49,687 nt of DNA from Desulfosporosinus hippei DSM 8344 (GCF_900100785.1 NZ_FNCP01000032.1:1-49687), one strand, 5' to 3'; positions 8,275 through 15,532 are shown, counted from the stretch's first letter. Program-made: numbers and translations. Notes: generated by a model from the sequence alone, not told the origin.

Positions 8275-8550
8275 TCATCTAATCGTTAGATACCCCTTCC
8301 ACAAGTGGGAGTGATTCTCTGGATTCCCCTTGGTGGAGGTACATTCCCCCGCCTCGGATTCCACCCCGCAAATTACCGCAGCACTGAAAACTTTCAAAAG
8401 AAGCATTGCTAACAAGTAGCTAAAACCAAAGGTAATTAGGATTATCCCTGCATAATTGGCCAATTGAAGAGGTTTAACAGAGAGGGAAGTCAGTCCGTCT
8501 AAAAAAGGTTTCCAGGTACGGATACCAACGTCCAGATTTAGTGCTTTCAT
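8275..8550 (-). pseudogene. Truncated GT2 (YkcC/GtrB-like) glycosyltransferase remnant
   Basis: This 91-codon frame looks like a piece of a membrane-bound family-2 glycosyltransferase. Residues ~17-56 (LDGLTSLSVKPLQLANYAG, then a hydrophobic helix LLAMLLLKVFS) resemble the region entering the C-terminal transmembrane segments of YkcC/GtrB-like enzymes. The whole N-terminal catalytic domain is missing, and the sequence after KVFS no longer fits the family. In the next frame the last stretch reads Gly-rich (LRGGIRGGGMY), suggesting a deletion junction. It is the first gene after the six-box TTCAG promoter and lies upstream of the lipoprotein. A real short gene cannot be excluded. Confidence 0.5.
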
Positions 8551-8605
8551 TGATAATGCTCCTTTTCAAAGTATACTTATCGTACATGCTTGATGGATTT
8601 GTCTT

Positions 8606-8611
8606 ACTATA
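8606..8611 (-). promoter_or_regulatory. -10 hexamer of the glycosyltransferase-remnant/lipoprotein unit
   Basis: TATAGT on the minus strand starts at 8611, exactly 15 nt after the start of the nearest TTCAG box (8626). No -35 consensus lies 17 bp upstream. Confidence 0.65.
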
Positions 8612-8621
8612 CCTCTCATTC

Positions 8622-8681
8622 CTGAATTGAGACTAAATACTACCTGAAGGTTAATTGAGTGTTTCCTGAAAATTAGCTGAA
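8622..8681 (-). promoter_or_regulatory. Six 11-bp-phased TTCAG-type boxes
   Basis: On the plus strand the boxes read CTGAA 8622, CTAAA 8633, CTGAA 8644, TTGAG 8655, CTGAA 8666 and CTGAA 8677: six consecutive positions at exactly 11-bp spacing, four of them perfect. Read on the minus strand they are TTCAG direct repeats ending 15 nt before the -10. This is the longest array of the three in the window. Confidence 0.82.
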
Positions 8682-8728
8682 AGCGAAGAATTTGGGAGGG
8701 AATTCACTCGCAAAAGTTGCTTTAATAG

Positions 8729-8772
8729 GCAAAAAAATACCCCTATCTATTTAATAGGAGGGTGTCTTAACA
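8729..8772 (-). terminator. Possible minus-strand terminator upstream of the TTCAG array
   Basis: On the minus strand ACC-CT-CCTA pairs with TAGG-GGT and is followed by A and seven T residues. No gene now ends into it on that strand, so it may be left over from a lost gene. The remainder of 8682-8953 shows only a TTATAATATT-like -10 near 8826 for galE. Confidence 0.45.
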
Positions 8773-8953
8773 TATCTCATCACACTTAGGACTTTTCCTT
8801 TGGGTTCCTAGATTTATTTCCAGATGTTATAATATTGGTAATCTTAAGCAATATTTCCTCAAGAAGTCAATCCAGTATTAAATCAAGGGTCTATACTCAA
8901 CTGCCAATTATGCACTTTGCATATCCTTCAAGTATAGGAAAAGAGGAGATTTC

Positions 8954-9946
8954 ATGCAATCTATTCTCGTATCCGGTGGGGCGGGCTATATCGGCAGCCT
9001 TACTGTCAAAACACTTTTAGAGCAGGGTTACAAACCCGTTGTTCTCGATAATCTTGTGACCGGGCATCAGCAATCCGTCATAGGTGATGTTCCCTTTTTT
9101 TCGGGAGACATTGCCGATCCATATCTTGTTCAAAAGATTGTCGAGCAAGAACAGATCAGTGCCGTAATTCACTTTGCGGCGAGGAGCTTAGTCGGGGAAT
9201 CCGCAGAGAAACCTGATCTTTATTTCGAGGAAAATACTGCTAAGACCAACCGTTTTGTAAGTACGCTCCTTAAGTCAGGGGTAAAGCGCTTAATCTTCTC
9301 CTCCACGGCAGCAACTTATGGTATTCCTGAAGAAATACCCATTCCCGAAAGTGCACCTACAATTCCCATCAACCCCTATGGCCAGTCTAAACTTATGATT
9401 GAACAATCCTTTTCTTGGCTTGAGAAAGCCTATGGCCTCCAATGGATTGCTCTGCGCTATTTCAATGCTGCCGGAGCAGCACTTGATGGTTCTTTAGGTG
9501 AGGATCATCTACCTGAAACACACCTTATTCCTCTGATTTTAAAGACTGCATTAGGGCAACGAAAAGAAATACATATCTTTGGCACTGACTATTCCACTCC
9601 CGATGGTACGTGCATTCGCGATTATATTCATGTTCTGGATTTGGCGAAGGCACATGTTTTAGCATTGGAAGCTCTGGGAAAAGGGATTGAAAGCGGAGTT
9701 TATAATGTTGGAACAGGCTCTGGCTTCAGTGTTAGAGAGGTTATCGAAACGGCCCGCCAAGTCACGGGGCGAAGAATTCCTGTGGTTGAATCTCCACGTC
9801 GGCCAGGTGATCCGGATAGACTTGTAGCAAAAGTGGAAAAGATTAAAGAACTTTTGGGATGGAGTCCACAGCATAGTACTTTAGAACAAATCATTGAGAG
9901 CGCCTGGGCTTGGCACCTGAGCCATCCCAATGGGTATGATCAATAG
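8954..9946 (+). CDS. galE: UDP-glucose 4-epimerase
   Basis: This extended short-chain dehydrogenase interconverts UDP-glucose and UDP-galactose (or the N-acetyl forms) for exopolysaccharide and cell-wall glycans. The 330 residues begin with the NAD-binding Rossmann motif SGGAGYIGS. The catalytic YxxxK is YGQSK, with an SSTAATYG upstream Ser/Thr strand. LRYFNAAGA and CIRDYIHVLDLA are typical of GalE. GAGGAGA lies 7 nt before ATG 8954, and the length is normal. It stands alone between the envelope-related units, closed by the terminator at 9989-10034. Confidence 0.95.
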   Translation: MQSILVSGGAGYIGSLTVKTLLEQGYKPVVLDNLVTGHQQSVIGDVPFFSGDIADPYLVQKIVEQEQISAVIHFAARSLVGESAEKPDLYFEENTAKTNRFVSTLLKSGVKRLIFSSTAATYGIPEEIPIPESAPTIPINPYGQSKLMIEQSFSWLEKAYGLQWIALRYFNAAGAALDGSLGEDHLPETHLIPLILKTALGQRKEIHIFGTDYSTPDGTCIRDYIHVLDLAKAHVLALEALGKGIESGVYNVGTGSGFSVREVIETARQVTGRRIPVVESPRRPGDPDRLVAKVEKIKELLGWSPQHSTLEQIIESAWAWHLSHPNGYDQ

Positions 9947-9988
9947 GAAGATATTATTCTCATAATATCCAGCTAAAAAGTTCCCTTA

Positions 9989-10034
9989 AATAACCAAAGG
10001 AAGCTTTCGATTAAGCTTTCCTTTGGTTATTTTC
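9989..10034. terminator. Bidirectional terminator between galE and the histidine kinase
   Basis: AATAACCAAAGGA-AGCTT pairs with AAGC-TTTCCTTTGGTTATT, a long near-perfect stem ending in T-rich sequence. It serves galE on the plus strand and may stop the convergent two-component operon. Confidence 0.85.
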
Positions 10035-10125
10035 ATAATATTTTTTGATATTTCCTTGATTATTGTTAACAAAGTTTTTTTGCATTCATAAACAAAAAAG
10101 AGCAAACCTTTAATCAAAAACCGGG

Positions 10126-11664
10126 TTATTCTTCACAAGACTGGGGGAGCCATACATAAAACACAGTTCCCTCTTCCGCCAAACTTTCTACTCTAATTCT
10201 TCCGCAATGATGCTCCACAAGAGATTTTGTAATAGCCAGACCTAATCCCGCTCCCCCATATTTTCGAGTTCTGGAGGAATCACTCCGATAAAAACGATCA
10301 AATAATTTTGGCAGATGTTCCGCTGGAATACCTGAACCATTATCTCTAACCGTCAACTCCACACCACCTGAAACCATTTCCAAAGCGATCTGGATATCCC
10401 CTTTTTCAGGATCAGTATGCTGAACCGCGTTATGAAAAAGATTCAAAATGACTTGTTTCATCTTGTCCTCATCGAAGCAACATTTTGAATGAGAAGCAAG
10501 CTTTAAAGTGACTTTTCGATTCCCAGCTAATAATCTTAACTGAGGCGCCATTCCTGTAATGATCTCGTCAAGCTCCCCTTCCGCTAATTGGATATTTGGC
10601 GAGCGATCCAGCTTTGCAAGAAGAAGCAAATCCTGAACTAACTTTTTCATCCGTTCGGATTCAGTATACATGCTGGTTAACGATCTGTGCAATTTATCAG
10701 GTTGATTCATAGCACCTCGAAGCAAAACCTCTAAAAACCCATGAATTGACGTCAAAGGCGTGCGTAGCTCATGAGATGCATCAGCAACAAAGCGCCGCAT
10801 TTGTTCTTTCGCTTCTTTTTCCGCGTCAAAAGACGTTTCCAGCCTTTCGAGCATACCATTAAACGAATCTGCCAAGCGGTCAATTTCTACTTGCCCTTGG
10901 TCAACCGGTAACCGTTCAGCGAGATTCCCTGCATCGATTTGTTCCACAGTATTGACCATTTTAGACAATGGAACCAAGGTTTTTCTTAAAACAGGGATGA
11001 AGGCTAACATACCTCCGATCAAAGCAAGAAAAGAAATCAGTAAAAATGTCAGCAATTGCCGAGTTAAAATATCCCTTAAAGGTTTAGTATTTATACTTAC
11101 CTGAACCACTCCAACCAATTGATCCCTCGATCTGATTGGCTGAAGAACAATCAATTGCTCATGCCCTGAAGCTTGATCAATAACCTTATAGTTTAGGTTG
11201 GGTTTTGAACGCGTGGCATCTTCATAATCTTTTTCGTCAAGTTTAGTGGGGAGTACACCATCTGCTGAAGAATCTGAGAAAACCGAAAAGTTCCCCTTCA
11301 GATCATAGAAAGCAATTGTCGAGTCCTGCAGGAAGAAAAAAGGTGACTTATTATGACCATTACCGGGAAGTTTATCACCGAATTCTTCTCCGGCCTTAAT
11401 ATCCGGGATTATATCGGGTAGTTCATTGATATAGTCCCCCGCTAACCTTTCCCAAACATCTGGAGGCATGGATAATACCTGGTTTTGGACACTGATTACT
11501 TTATTTTGATAGATAAATCCTTGCATAAAGATATATTGAAAAAAACCTATGATCACCAATAATCCAGCCATAAGCAATAGCGAACGGGATAAAAGTTGAA
11601 AACGAAGGGAGTTGGTTTTAGGTATAGTTATAGTTCGAGTTATTTTTTTGATAATGGCTTTCAT
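10126..11664 (-). CDS. Sensor histidine kinase (two-component)
   Basis: This membrane sensor kinase has about 512 residues. A first transmembrane segment (near residues 25-48) and a second (near 205-227) enclose an extracytoplasmic sensor region of about 150 residues. A HAMP linker follows, then the HisKA H-box FVADASHELRTPLTS with phospho-acceptor His near residue 298, and HATPase motifs (NLFHNAVQHT, DNGSGIP, FYRSDSSRTRKYGGAGLGL). The response regulator ends 1 nt before ATG 11664; a TTG at 11676 overlapping the regulator is the alternative start. Both genes lie in one operon behind TTCAG boxes, suggesting autoregulation. The signal is unknown; envelope stress is a guess from the neighbours. 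Confidence 0.95.
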   Translation of the reverse strand: MKAIIKKITRTITIPKTNSLRFQLLSRSLLLMAGLLVIIGFFQYIFMQGFIYQNKVISVQNQVLSMPPDVWERLAGDYINELPDIIPDIKAGEEFGDKLPGNGHNKSPFFFLQDSTIAFYDLKGNFSVFSDSSADGVLPTKLDEKDYEDATRSKPNLNYKVIDQASGHEQLIVLQPIRSRDQLVGVVQVSINTKPLRDILTRQLLTFLLISFLALIGGMLAFIPVLRKTLVPLSKMVNTVEQIDAGNLAERLPVDQGQVEIDRLADSFNGMLERLETSFDAEKEAKEQMRRFVADASHELRTPLTSIHGFLEVLLRGAMNQPDKLHRSLTSMYTESERMKKLVQDLLLLAKLDRSPNIQLAEGELDEIITGMAPQLRLLAGNRKVTLKLASHSKCCFDEDKMKQVILNLFHNAVQHTDPEKGDIQIALEMVSGGVELTVRDNGSGIPAEHLPKLFDRFYRSDSSRTRKYGGAGLGLAITKSLVEHHCGRIRVESLAEEGTVFYVWLPQSCEE

Positions 11665-11665
11665 T

Positions 11666-12346
11666 TTAGAGATCAACCCGATATCCAGCCCCGCGCAAGG
11701 TTCGAATTAGACGGTGCTCTTTATCGTTTAATTTTTCCCGCAAGGACCTAATATACACCTCAACAATATTTTCATCCCCTCCGAAATCATAGCCCCATAC
11801 CTTGTCCAAGATCTTCGCTTTGCTTAAGACCAATCCGTGATTCAGTACTAGGAATTTCAGCAGCTCATACTCCGTGGTCGAGAGTTCGAGAACCCTTTGC
11901 TCGTACAGAATTTCTTTCCGTCGATCGTCAACCCGAAAAGCGCCTAGCTCAACCTCACCAAGGAGATTAGGGAATTGATTCCGTATTCTAGCCTGAATGC
12001 GGGCCAGCAATTCTTCAAAGCTAAAGGGTTTCATCATATAGTCATCAGCCCCAAGGGTCAGTCCCTTTACTCGGTCATCCACTTCATCCTTAGCGGTCAA
12101 CATGATAATGGCCACATTTTCTGTCTTTTTCAGCATTCGACATACTTCAAAGCCATCCATCCCGGGCATCATTACATCAAGAATAATAATGTGAGGCTGG
12201 AATTGCTTAGCAAGTGTTACAGCTGCCATACCATCTTGAGCTGTTTGAACCTCAAATCCCTCCTCTTGAAGCCCCATCTCCAGAAACTGCAAAATGTTTG
12301 GTTCATCATCGACCAATAGTAGTTTGATGCCCTTTAATTTCTTCAT
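11666..12346 (-). CDS. OmpR-family response regulator (two-component)
   Basis: This 226-residue DNA-binding regulator is partner of the kinase gene that follows it. The receiver domain has acidic D13-D14, phospho-acceptor D57 (IIILDVMMPGMDG), switch Thr in IMLTAKD and Lys in DDYMMKPFS, all canonical. The winged-helix domain contains LSTTEYELLKFLVLNHG, WGYDF and IRTLRGAGYRVD. AAAGGAG precedes ATG 12346. Four 11-bp-phased TTCAG-type boxes lie in its own promoter, so it is the best candidate to bind the boxes before 6796 and 8550 too. Bacillus YclJ, as I recall, uses similar 11-bp TTCAT repeats and controls ykcBC, which parallels the YkcC-like remnant here. Confidence 0.95.
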   Translation of the reverse strand: MKKLKGIKLLLVDDEPNILQFLEMGLQEEGFEVQTAQDGMAAVTLAKQFQPHIIILDVMMPGMDGFEVCRMLKKTENVAIIMLTAKDEVDDRVKGLTLGADDYMMKPFSFEELLARIQARIRNQFPNLLGEVELGAFRVDDRRKEILYEQRVLELSTTEYELLKFLVLNHGLVLSKAKILDKVWGYDFGGDENIVEVYIRSLREKLNDKEHRLIRTLRGAGYRVDL

Positions 12347-12429
12347 GCTAGTAAGCTCCTTTACAACAGGTAAAGATCATTAATAATTTTACGCAAAACA
12401 GAAAGTATGACTTGGTGGGCTTATGCCTA

Positions 12430-12435
12430 ATTATG
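12430..12435 (-). promoter_or_regulatory. -10 hexamer of the two-component operon
   Basis: CATAAT on the minus strand starts at 12435, exactly 15 nt after the start of the nearest box at 12450, as at the other two TTCAG promoters. No consensus -35 is present. Confidence 0.65.
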
Positions 12436-12445
12436 CAATAGGAGG

Positions 12446-12483
12446 TTGAATCCAACCTGAGGGAAAGCTGAAAGTTTCCTGAA
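12446..12483 (-). promoter_or_regulatory. Four 11-bp-phased TTCAG-type boxes before the two-component operon
   Basis: Plus-strand boxes are TTGAA 12446, CTGAG 12457, CTGAA 12468 and CTGAA 12479, each 11 bp apart; on the minus strand they read TTCAA, CTCAG, TTCAG, TTCAG. Their placement over the missing -35 matches an activator site and suggests autoregulation. Confidence 0.8.
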
Positions 12484-12511
12484 TCCTACCGACATTTTAA
12501 CTCAAGTTAAT

Positions 12512-12544
12512 AATGGTAATTCTCGTTACCATAATAGTATAATC
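12512..12544 (+). promoter_or_regulatory. Dyad ATGGTAA-N6-TTACCAT with a downstream -10
   Basis: ATGGTAA (12513-12519) and TTACCAT (12526-12532) are perfect inverted arms over a 6-bp centre, followed by TATAAT at 12539-12544. It resembles an operator next to a promoter reading rightward, but the next gene begins only at 12761. Apart from this, the 12484-12760 stretch contains a second TATAAT at 12727-12732. Confidence 0.45.
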
Positions 12545-12760
12545 TACTTAACTGGAATAGCAAACTCACCCTTAATCCAACTTGGAATCTGGAATTTTGC
12601 AAGGTAAGCGGGGATTGACAGATTGGTTAATCCATTCCTAATACTTAATGTATTTTTAGTTCATCCAATCTTAAATAAGAACTTTCATAATAAACTATTA
12701 AGTTCATTTTTGACACTTTGTCGTTGTATAATAAGCGTAAAATTATTCGAGGTGTTAAAA

Positions 12761-13138
12761 ATGTGCATAGAGTCTGACGATAAAGCAAAGATGATTAAAA
12801 CATGTCAAGCTATCTTAGAATCATGTGACAAACCTTTTGTCTGGGAAGAAGAAGGTACTTATCAATATGGAAATTACAAAAAGCCTTTTAATCTTGTTCT
12901 CCCACATCAACAAATAGATCTCGAACTACATAATTTATTAGAAAAATTCTCAGGCTCCAGCTATTTGTACGATCAGATTAATGCGGTGTGTAATCTTGAT
13001 GAGGAATGGGTTGAATCTGGAACTTACGGCTTAGATAGAGACTTTAGCTGTGTTTTTAGAAAATATTCCTTAAAATCAGAATATGTTGAGCAAGTAAAGA
13101 CCTATTTTAGTGAACGACTTAGGGAATTGCAGTTGTGA
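12761..13138 (+). CDS. Uncharacterised 125-residue protein
   Basis: I do not recognise this protein. I start it at ATG 12761 because GAGGTG lies 7 nt upstream; the open frame continues back to 12623 but that extension is AT-rich and contains the likely promoter (TATAAT at 12727-12732). The product is soluble and acidic, with a Cys near the N-terminus (MCIES), a central PHQQIDLELHNLLEKF helix and a YSLKSEYVEQVKTYFSERL C-terminal helix. There is no signal peptide or membrane segment. No same-strand neighbour suggests a role. Confidence 0.65.
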   Translation: MCIESDDKAKMIKTCQAILESCDKPFVWEEEGTYQYGNYKKPFNLVLPHQQIDLELHNLLEKFSGSSYLYDQINAVCNLDEEWVESGTYGLDRDFSCVFRKYSLKSEYVEQVKTYFSERLRELQL

Positions 13139-13211
13139 AAAAGGTGCGTAATTGACCATGGATTTGAACAACTTTACTCGGATAGGCTATGTATTCAAGC
13201 CCTCACTGTTG

Positions 13212-13270
13212 ACAAAATAATGGCAAGACCGTAAAGGCGTAGGCACTTTACGGTCTTGCCATTATTTTGT
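13212..13270. repeat. Perfect 25-bp inverted repeat with 9-nt loop
   Basis: Arms 13212-13236 and 13246-13270 are exact reverse complements separated by GCGTAGGCA. The stem is too long and too perfect for an ordinary terminator, and neither end has a long T run beyond TTTTGT. Confidence 0.85.
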
Positions 13271-13449
13271 TATAAATACCCTAGACAAGGGTAACCCCTG
13301 CCGGACAAGGTGCATAAGATAATAAGGACTAAGCACATTATGTATCTCACCACCGGCGGTGAATTGATGACAAAATGCCTCGCCAGCCGATGGCTGTTGA
13401 TTTTGCTGCCCATGGGCCGCTCTTATGGATAAATACTCGGCCCGGCACC

Positions 13450-13473
13450 AAATTCGGAATCGATTCCGAATTT
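13450..13473. repeat. Perfect 24-bp palindrome
   Basis: The two 12-bp halves (13450-13461 and 13462-13473) are exact reverse complements with no spacer. It sits inside the G+C-richer islet between two copies of ACCGGCGGTGA. Confidence 0.85.
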
Positions 13474-13541
13474 GAGCAGAAAACCGGCGGTGATCCTCCA
13501 GAGATAATGCTTAAAATATAGTTCGCTCTTACAGTAGATAG

Positions 13542-13670
13542 GTGAAAGGATATTTTGATTTATTAGGATGGAGCGGCGAAAAAGAGATAGAGGTTGATCA
13601 AATGGTTGGAAAGATCCCTCTAGGTGAGTATTTGAGAACTGGTTTAAATATTTTAAATATTGAGATCTAA
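13542..13670 (+). pseudogene. Possible 42-codon gene scrap
   Basis: An open frame starts at a GTG directly after a stop and encodes VKGYFDLLGWSGEKEIEV followed by a second short stretch ending LNILNIEI. No ribosome binding site precedes it and I recognise no family. Codon use looks coding-like, so it may be the tail of a lost gene. Confidence 0.25.
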
Positions 13671-13703
13671 GATTTAATTTCGGGGCTCCCTTTCTTTTTG
13701 TAG

Positions 13704-13728
13704 AAAAAAGCAGCCGGTTAAAGGCTGC
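13704..13728 (-). terminator. Terminator after hicB
   Basis: On the minus strand GCAGCC and GGCTGC pair over a 7-nt loop and are followed by six T residues, just downstream of the hicB stop. Confidence 0.9.
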
Positions 13729-13735
13729 TCAATTA

Positions 13736-14140
13736 TTATTTTTGATTTGCTTGGATTCCTAAGTGTTCTTTTAAAGCGTCCTGAAGAATGGATGAAAAAT
13801 TAACATTTTGAGCTTCCGCCTCTTCGTTAAGCCACGAGGGAATGGATAGTGTTTTTTTCACAGCCTTTGAGTTTTTATGTCGGCGATAGGCTGTCATATC
13901 AATATCAATCATTGTGACAAACTGTCCATCATCCAAAGGGATGTTATGCGACATTGATGGGGTAGGAATTTCTTCTTTTTCATCCAAGAGATAATCTAGC
14001 CAGGTTGCTAAAGAATCACGAGCCATATAGATAGCGTTTGCAAGATCATTGCCCTGACTATTGGTTCCAGGTAAATCGGGAAATCGTATGGCATATCCAT
14101 TTTCAACGGGTGTAAATATGGCAGGAAAAACATAGATCAT
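13736..14140 (-). CDS. hicB: HicB-type antitoxin
   Basis: This is the antitoxin of a type II toxin-antitoxin pair, 134 residues long. The N-terminal half is the partial RNase-H-like HicB fold (YVFPAIFTPVENGYAIRFPDLPG begins it, then NAIYMARDSLATWLDYLLD). The C-terminal half, with SIPSWLNEEAEAQNVNFSS and ILQDALKEHLGI, looks like a ribbon-helix-helix DNA-binding domain, expected to bind the operator and repress the pair. AAGGAGG precedes ATG 14140. The toxin gene lies immediately upstream on the same strand (57-nt gap), and a terminator follows at 13704-13728. Confidence 0.93.
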   Translation of the reverse strand: MIYVFPAIFTPVENGYAIRFPDLPGTNSQGNDLANAIYMARDSLATWLDYLLDEKEEIPTPSMSHNIPLDDGQFVTMIDIDMTAYRRHKNSKAVKKTLSIPSWLNEEAEAQNVNFSSILQDALKEHLGIQANQK

Positions 14141-14197
14141 GGGGTGTTTCCTCCTTTTTATATTATTTATCTAGATATAAATCCTTTGAATGGGGGC

Positions 14198-14380
14198 TTA
14201 TTTCAGCCCCGCATCTTTTAGGATTTGTTTTGCTGTAACTTCGTTGATTTCTCGGTGTCTTGGGACTTGAACGGCTCGTTTGTTAGAGGCTTTATATATC
14301 GTATGATCTCCGTTATCCCTTATTTTATTGAAGCCGTTTGATTCAAGTTTCCTAATCAAGTCCCGTCGTTTCATTTGCAT
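14198..14380 (-). CDS. hicA: HicA-type mRNA interferase toxin
   Basis: HicA toxins are small double-stranded-RNA-binding-fold ribonucleases that cleave mRNA when freed from HicB. The 60-residue product has the family signature: MKRRDLIRKLESNGF near the start, the catalytic-His region GDHTIYK, then VPRHREINEVTAKQILKDAG. GGAGGG lies 6 nt before ATG 14380; a GTG one codon earlier is less well placed. All expected residues are present, so the toxin looks intact. It precedes hicB and lies behind repeated TACGTA sites. Confidence 0.92.
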   Translation of the reverse strand: MQMKRRDLIRKLESNGFNKIRDNGDHTIYKASNKRAVQVPRHREINEVTAKQILKDAGLK

Positions 14381-14405
14381 CACCTACCCTCCAATATAAT
14401 TATAA

Positions 14406-14449
14406 TACGTAATATACGTAATGTAAATAAAATGTACATAAAATACGTA
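14406..14449 (-). promoter_or_regulatory. Probable hicAB operator with TACGTA sites
   Basis: TACGTA occurs at 14406-14411, 14415-14420 and 14444-14449, with TGTACA at 14434-14439, all in the AT-rich region directly upstream of hicA. Clustered short palindromes fit binding of the HicB ribbon-helix-helix domain; that HicB binds them is inference. Confidence 0.6.
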
Positions 14450-14531
14450 TTTATTTTAAGGGAGATTGAGTGATCGAATGAGGTATATTATTTCTTGCTT
14501 TAAGGTCGTGTTCCTGATACTGATGTGTTAA

Positions 14532-14613
14532 TCTAAATTTGCAGATTTCTTTGGTATGACTACAGACTACCTATTGGGTAGGAGTGAGTTTAAATGTTAC
14601 GGACAGGAGTATT
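14532..14613 (+). pseudogene. Fragment of an XRE-family repressor
   Basis: After an in-frame stop the sequence reads SKFADFFGMTTDYLLGRSEF and then ends within a few codons. The motif ADFFGxTTDYLLGRS is typical of the C-terminal end of Cro/CI-type helix-turn-helix domains. The rest of the domain is absent, so this is a remnant of a phage- or element-type regulator. Confidence 0.6.
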
Positions 14614-15025
14614 AATTTAGAAAAAGATTATCACCAAAATTTTTAAATCGCTTCGATAATCTTACTGTGTTATACGATGATAAAAATCATTCACATTTGC
14701 ATGACCTAAATTCCAAAATGGTAGCAATCGACGAAAACTATACATCAATAATTACTGACTATAAACGCTAAAATAGTGAGCCAAAAATAAAGGAAACGCC
14801 AGGAAAAAAGTGAGCCACTTCTATAAAAAACCTTGTATAGTTCAGTAGAGAGAAAAGCTGACATACAGGGGTTCCGACTGCATTGCCTTTTCAAATAAGT
14901 CATTTAGCAGAATAAGATATCTATTTTTTTCTTCTTTTCTATCCACTAATTAACACCACCAACGAATAAATTATTGTCATACTATGTGGCAAGTTCTCGT
15001 GCGAATTTATATAACTATGGATTAT

Positions 15026-15091
15026 CGACATGTGTCACAGACCCATCTATTGCATAGGGTTATACGACACATGTCGTTTATACCCCTATGC
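15026..15091. repeat. Nested inverted repeats near tRNA-Leu
   Basis: CGACATGTGTC (15026-15036) is the exact reverse complement of GACACATGTCG (15066-15076). Independently, GCATAGGG (15052-15059) and CCCTATGC (15084-15091) enclose the palindrome CGACACATGTCG (15065-15076). The layout resembles a recombinase or repressor binding site, but no recombinase gene is present. Confidence 0.7.
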
Positions 15092-15225
15092 GCAAATTTC
15101 GTTTAAAAACATTAGGGGTTATCTGCGAAGCCTTTGGAACATCATCATATTTTTATACAAAATATCAAGTTACCCTAATCATCTCATAATTCTTGCGAAA
15201 CAAGGGGAAACCTGTCTCAAAATCC

Positions 15226-15258
15226 AAAAAAGCCCTCTCTCCATTTAGGAGAGGGCTT
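15226..15258 (-). terminator. Minus-strand terminator downstream of tRNA-Leu
   Basis: AAGCCCTCTC (15230-15239) and GAGAGGGCTT (15249-15258) form a perfect 10-bp stem; on the minus strand it is followed by a T run. It is a second stop after the hairpin at 15356-15376. Confidence 0.85.
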
Positions 15259-15355
15259 CAACATGTAACCTAGCATCCACAAGATAACCATTTCTCTTTA
15301 AAATTTAAAATCTGTCCAAAGCAATACTCAATACTTCAAAACACAAAACACAAAA

Positions 15356-15376
15356 CAAAAAAGGCCCGAAGGCCTT
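15356..15376 (-). terminator. Terminator directly after tRNA-Leu
   Basis: On the minus strand AAGGCC-TTCG-GGCCTT, a stem capped by a stable UUCG loop, is followed by a T run. Confidence 0.92.
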
Positions 15377-15386
15377 GAATTTACTG

Positions 15387-15472
15387 TGGTGGGCGAGGGG
15401 GGACTTGAACCCCCACATACTCACATATATCGGATTTTGAGACCGACGCGTCTGCCATTCCGCCACTCGCCC
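15387..15472 (-). tRNA. tRNA-Leu (anticodon CAA)
   Basis: This class II tRNA has an acceptor stem GGGCGAG/CTCGCCC, discriminator A and encoded CCA. The anticodon loop CTCAAAA gives CAA for UUG codons, and a long variable arm is present. It lies downstream of accA on the same strand and is followed by two terminators. Confidence 0.93.
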
Positions 15473-15532
15473 ACTATGAATTTTGTCACACAAATCGTGG
15501 CGACTTAGATATAATAACACTAAACCAGAGAC

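Larger units (their letters stand above)
13139..13735. other. Palindrome-rich non-coding islet
   Basis: No convincing gene lies here. The stretch holds the 25-bp hairpin (13212-13270), the direct repeat ACCGGCGGTGA (13352-13362 and 13483-13493), the 24-bp palindrome (13450-13473) and a 42-codon scrap (13542-13670). Roughly 13340-13500 looks richer in G+C than its surroundings. This looks like the remains of an inserted element. Confidence 0.5.
14450..15225. other. Gene-poor scar-like region between hicA and tRNA-Leu
   Basis: No intact gene is supported. The region holds an XRE-type repressor scrap (14532-14613), a second open scrap (about 14618-14770) that I do not recognise, a 9-bp repeat AGTGAGCCA at 14775-14783 and 14809-14817, and the palindromes at 15026-15091. 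An open frame at 15030-15248 lacks a ribosome binding site and lies across these palindromes. Confidence 0.5.

Noticed and set aside
12623-12760. N-terminal extension of the 12761 gene
   Set aside because: The extension covers the promoter region with TATAAT, is AT-rich, and the ATG at 12761 has a well-placed site.
14760-14825. Insertion-sequence end from the repeated AGTGAGCCA
   Set aside because: No transposase gene, paired terminal repeat or target duplication could be found.
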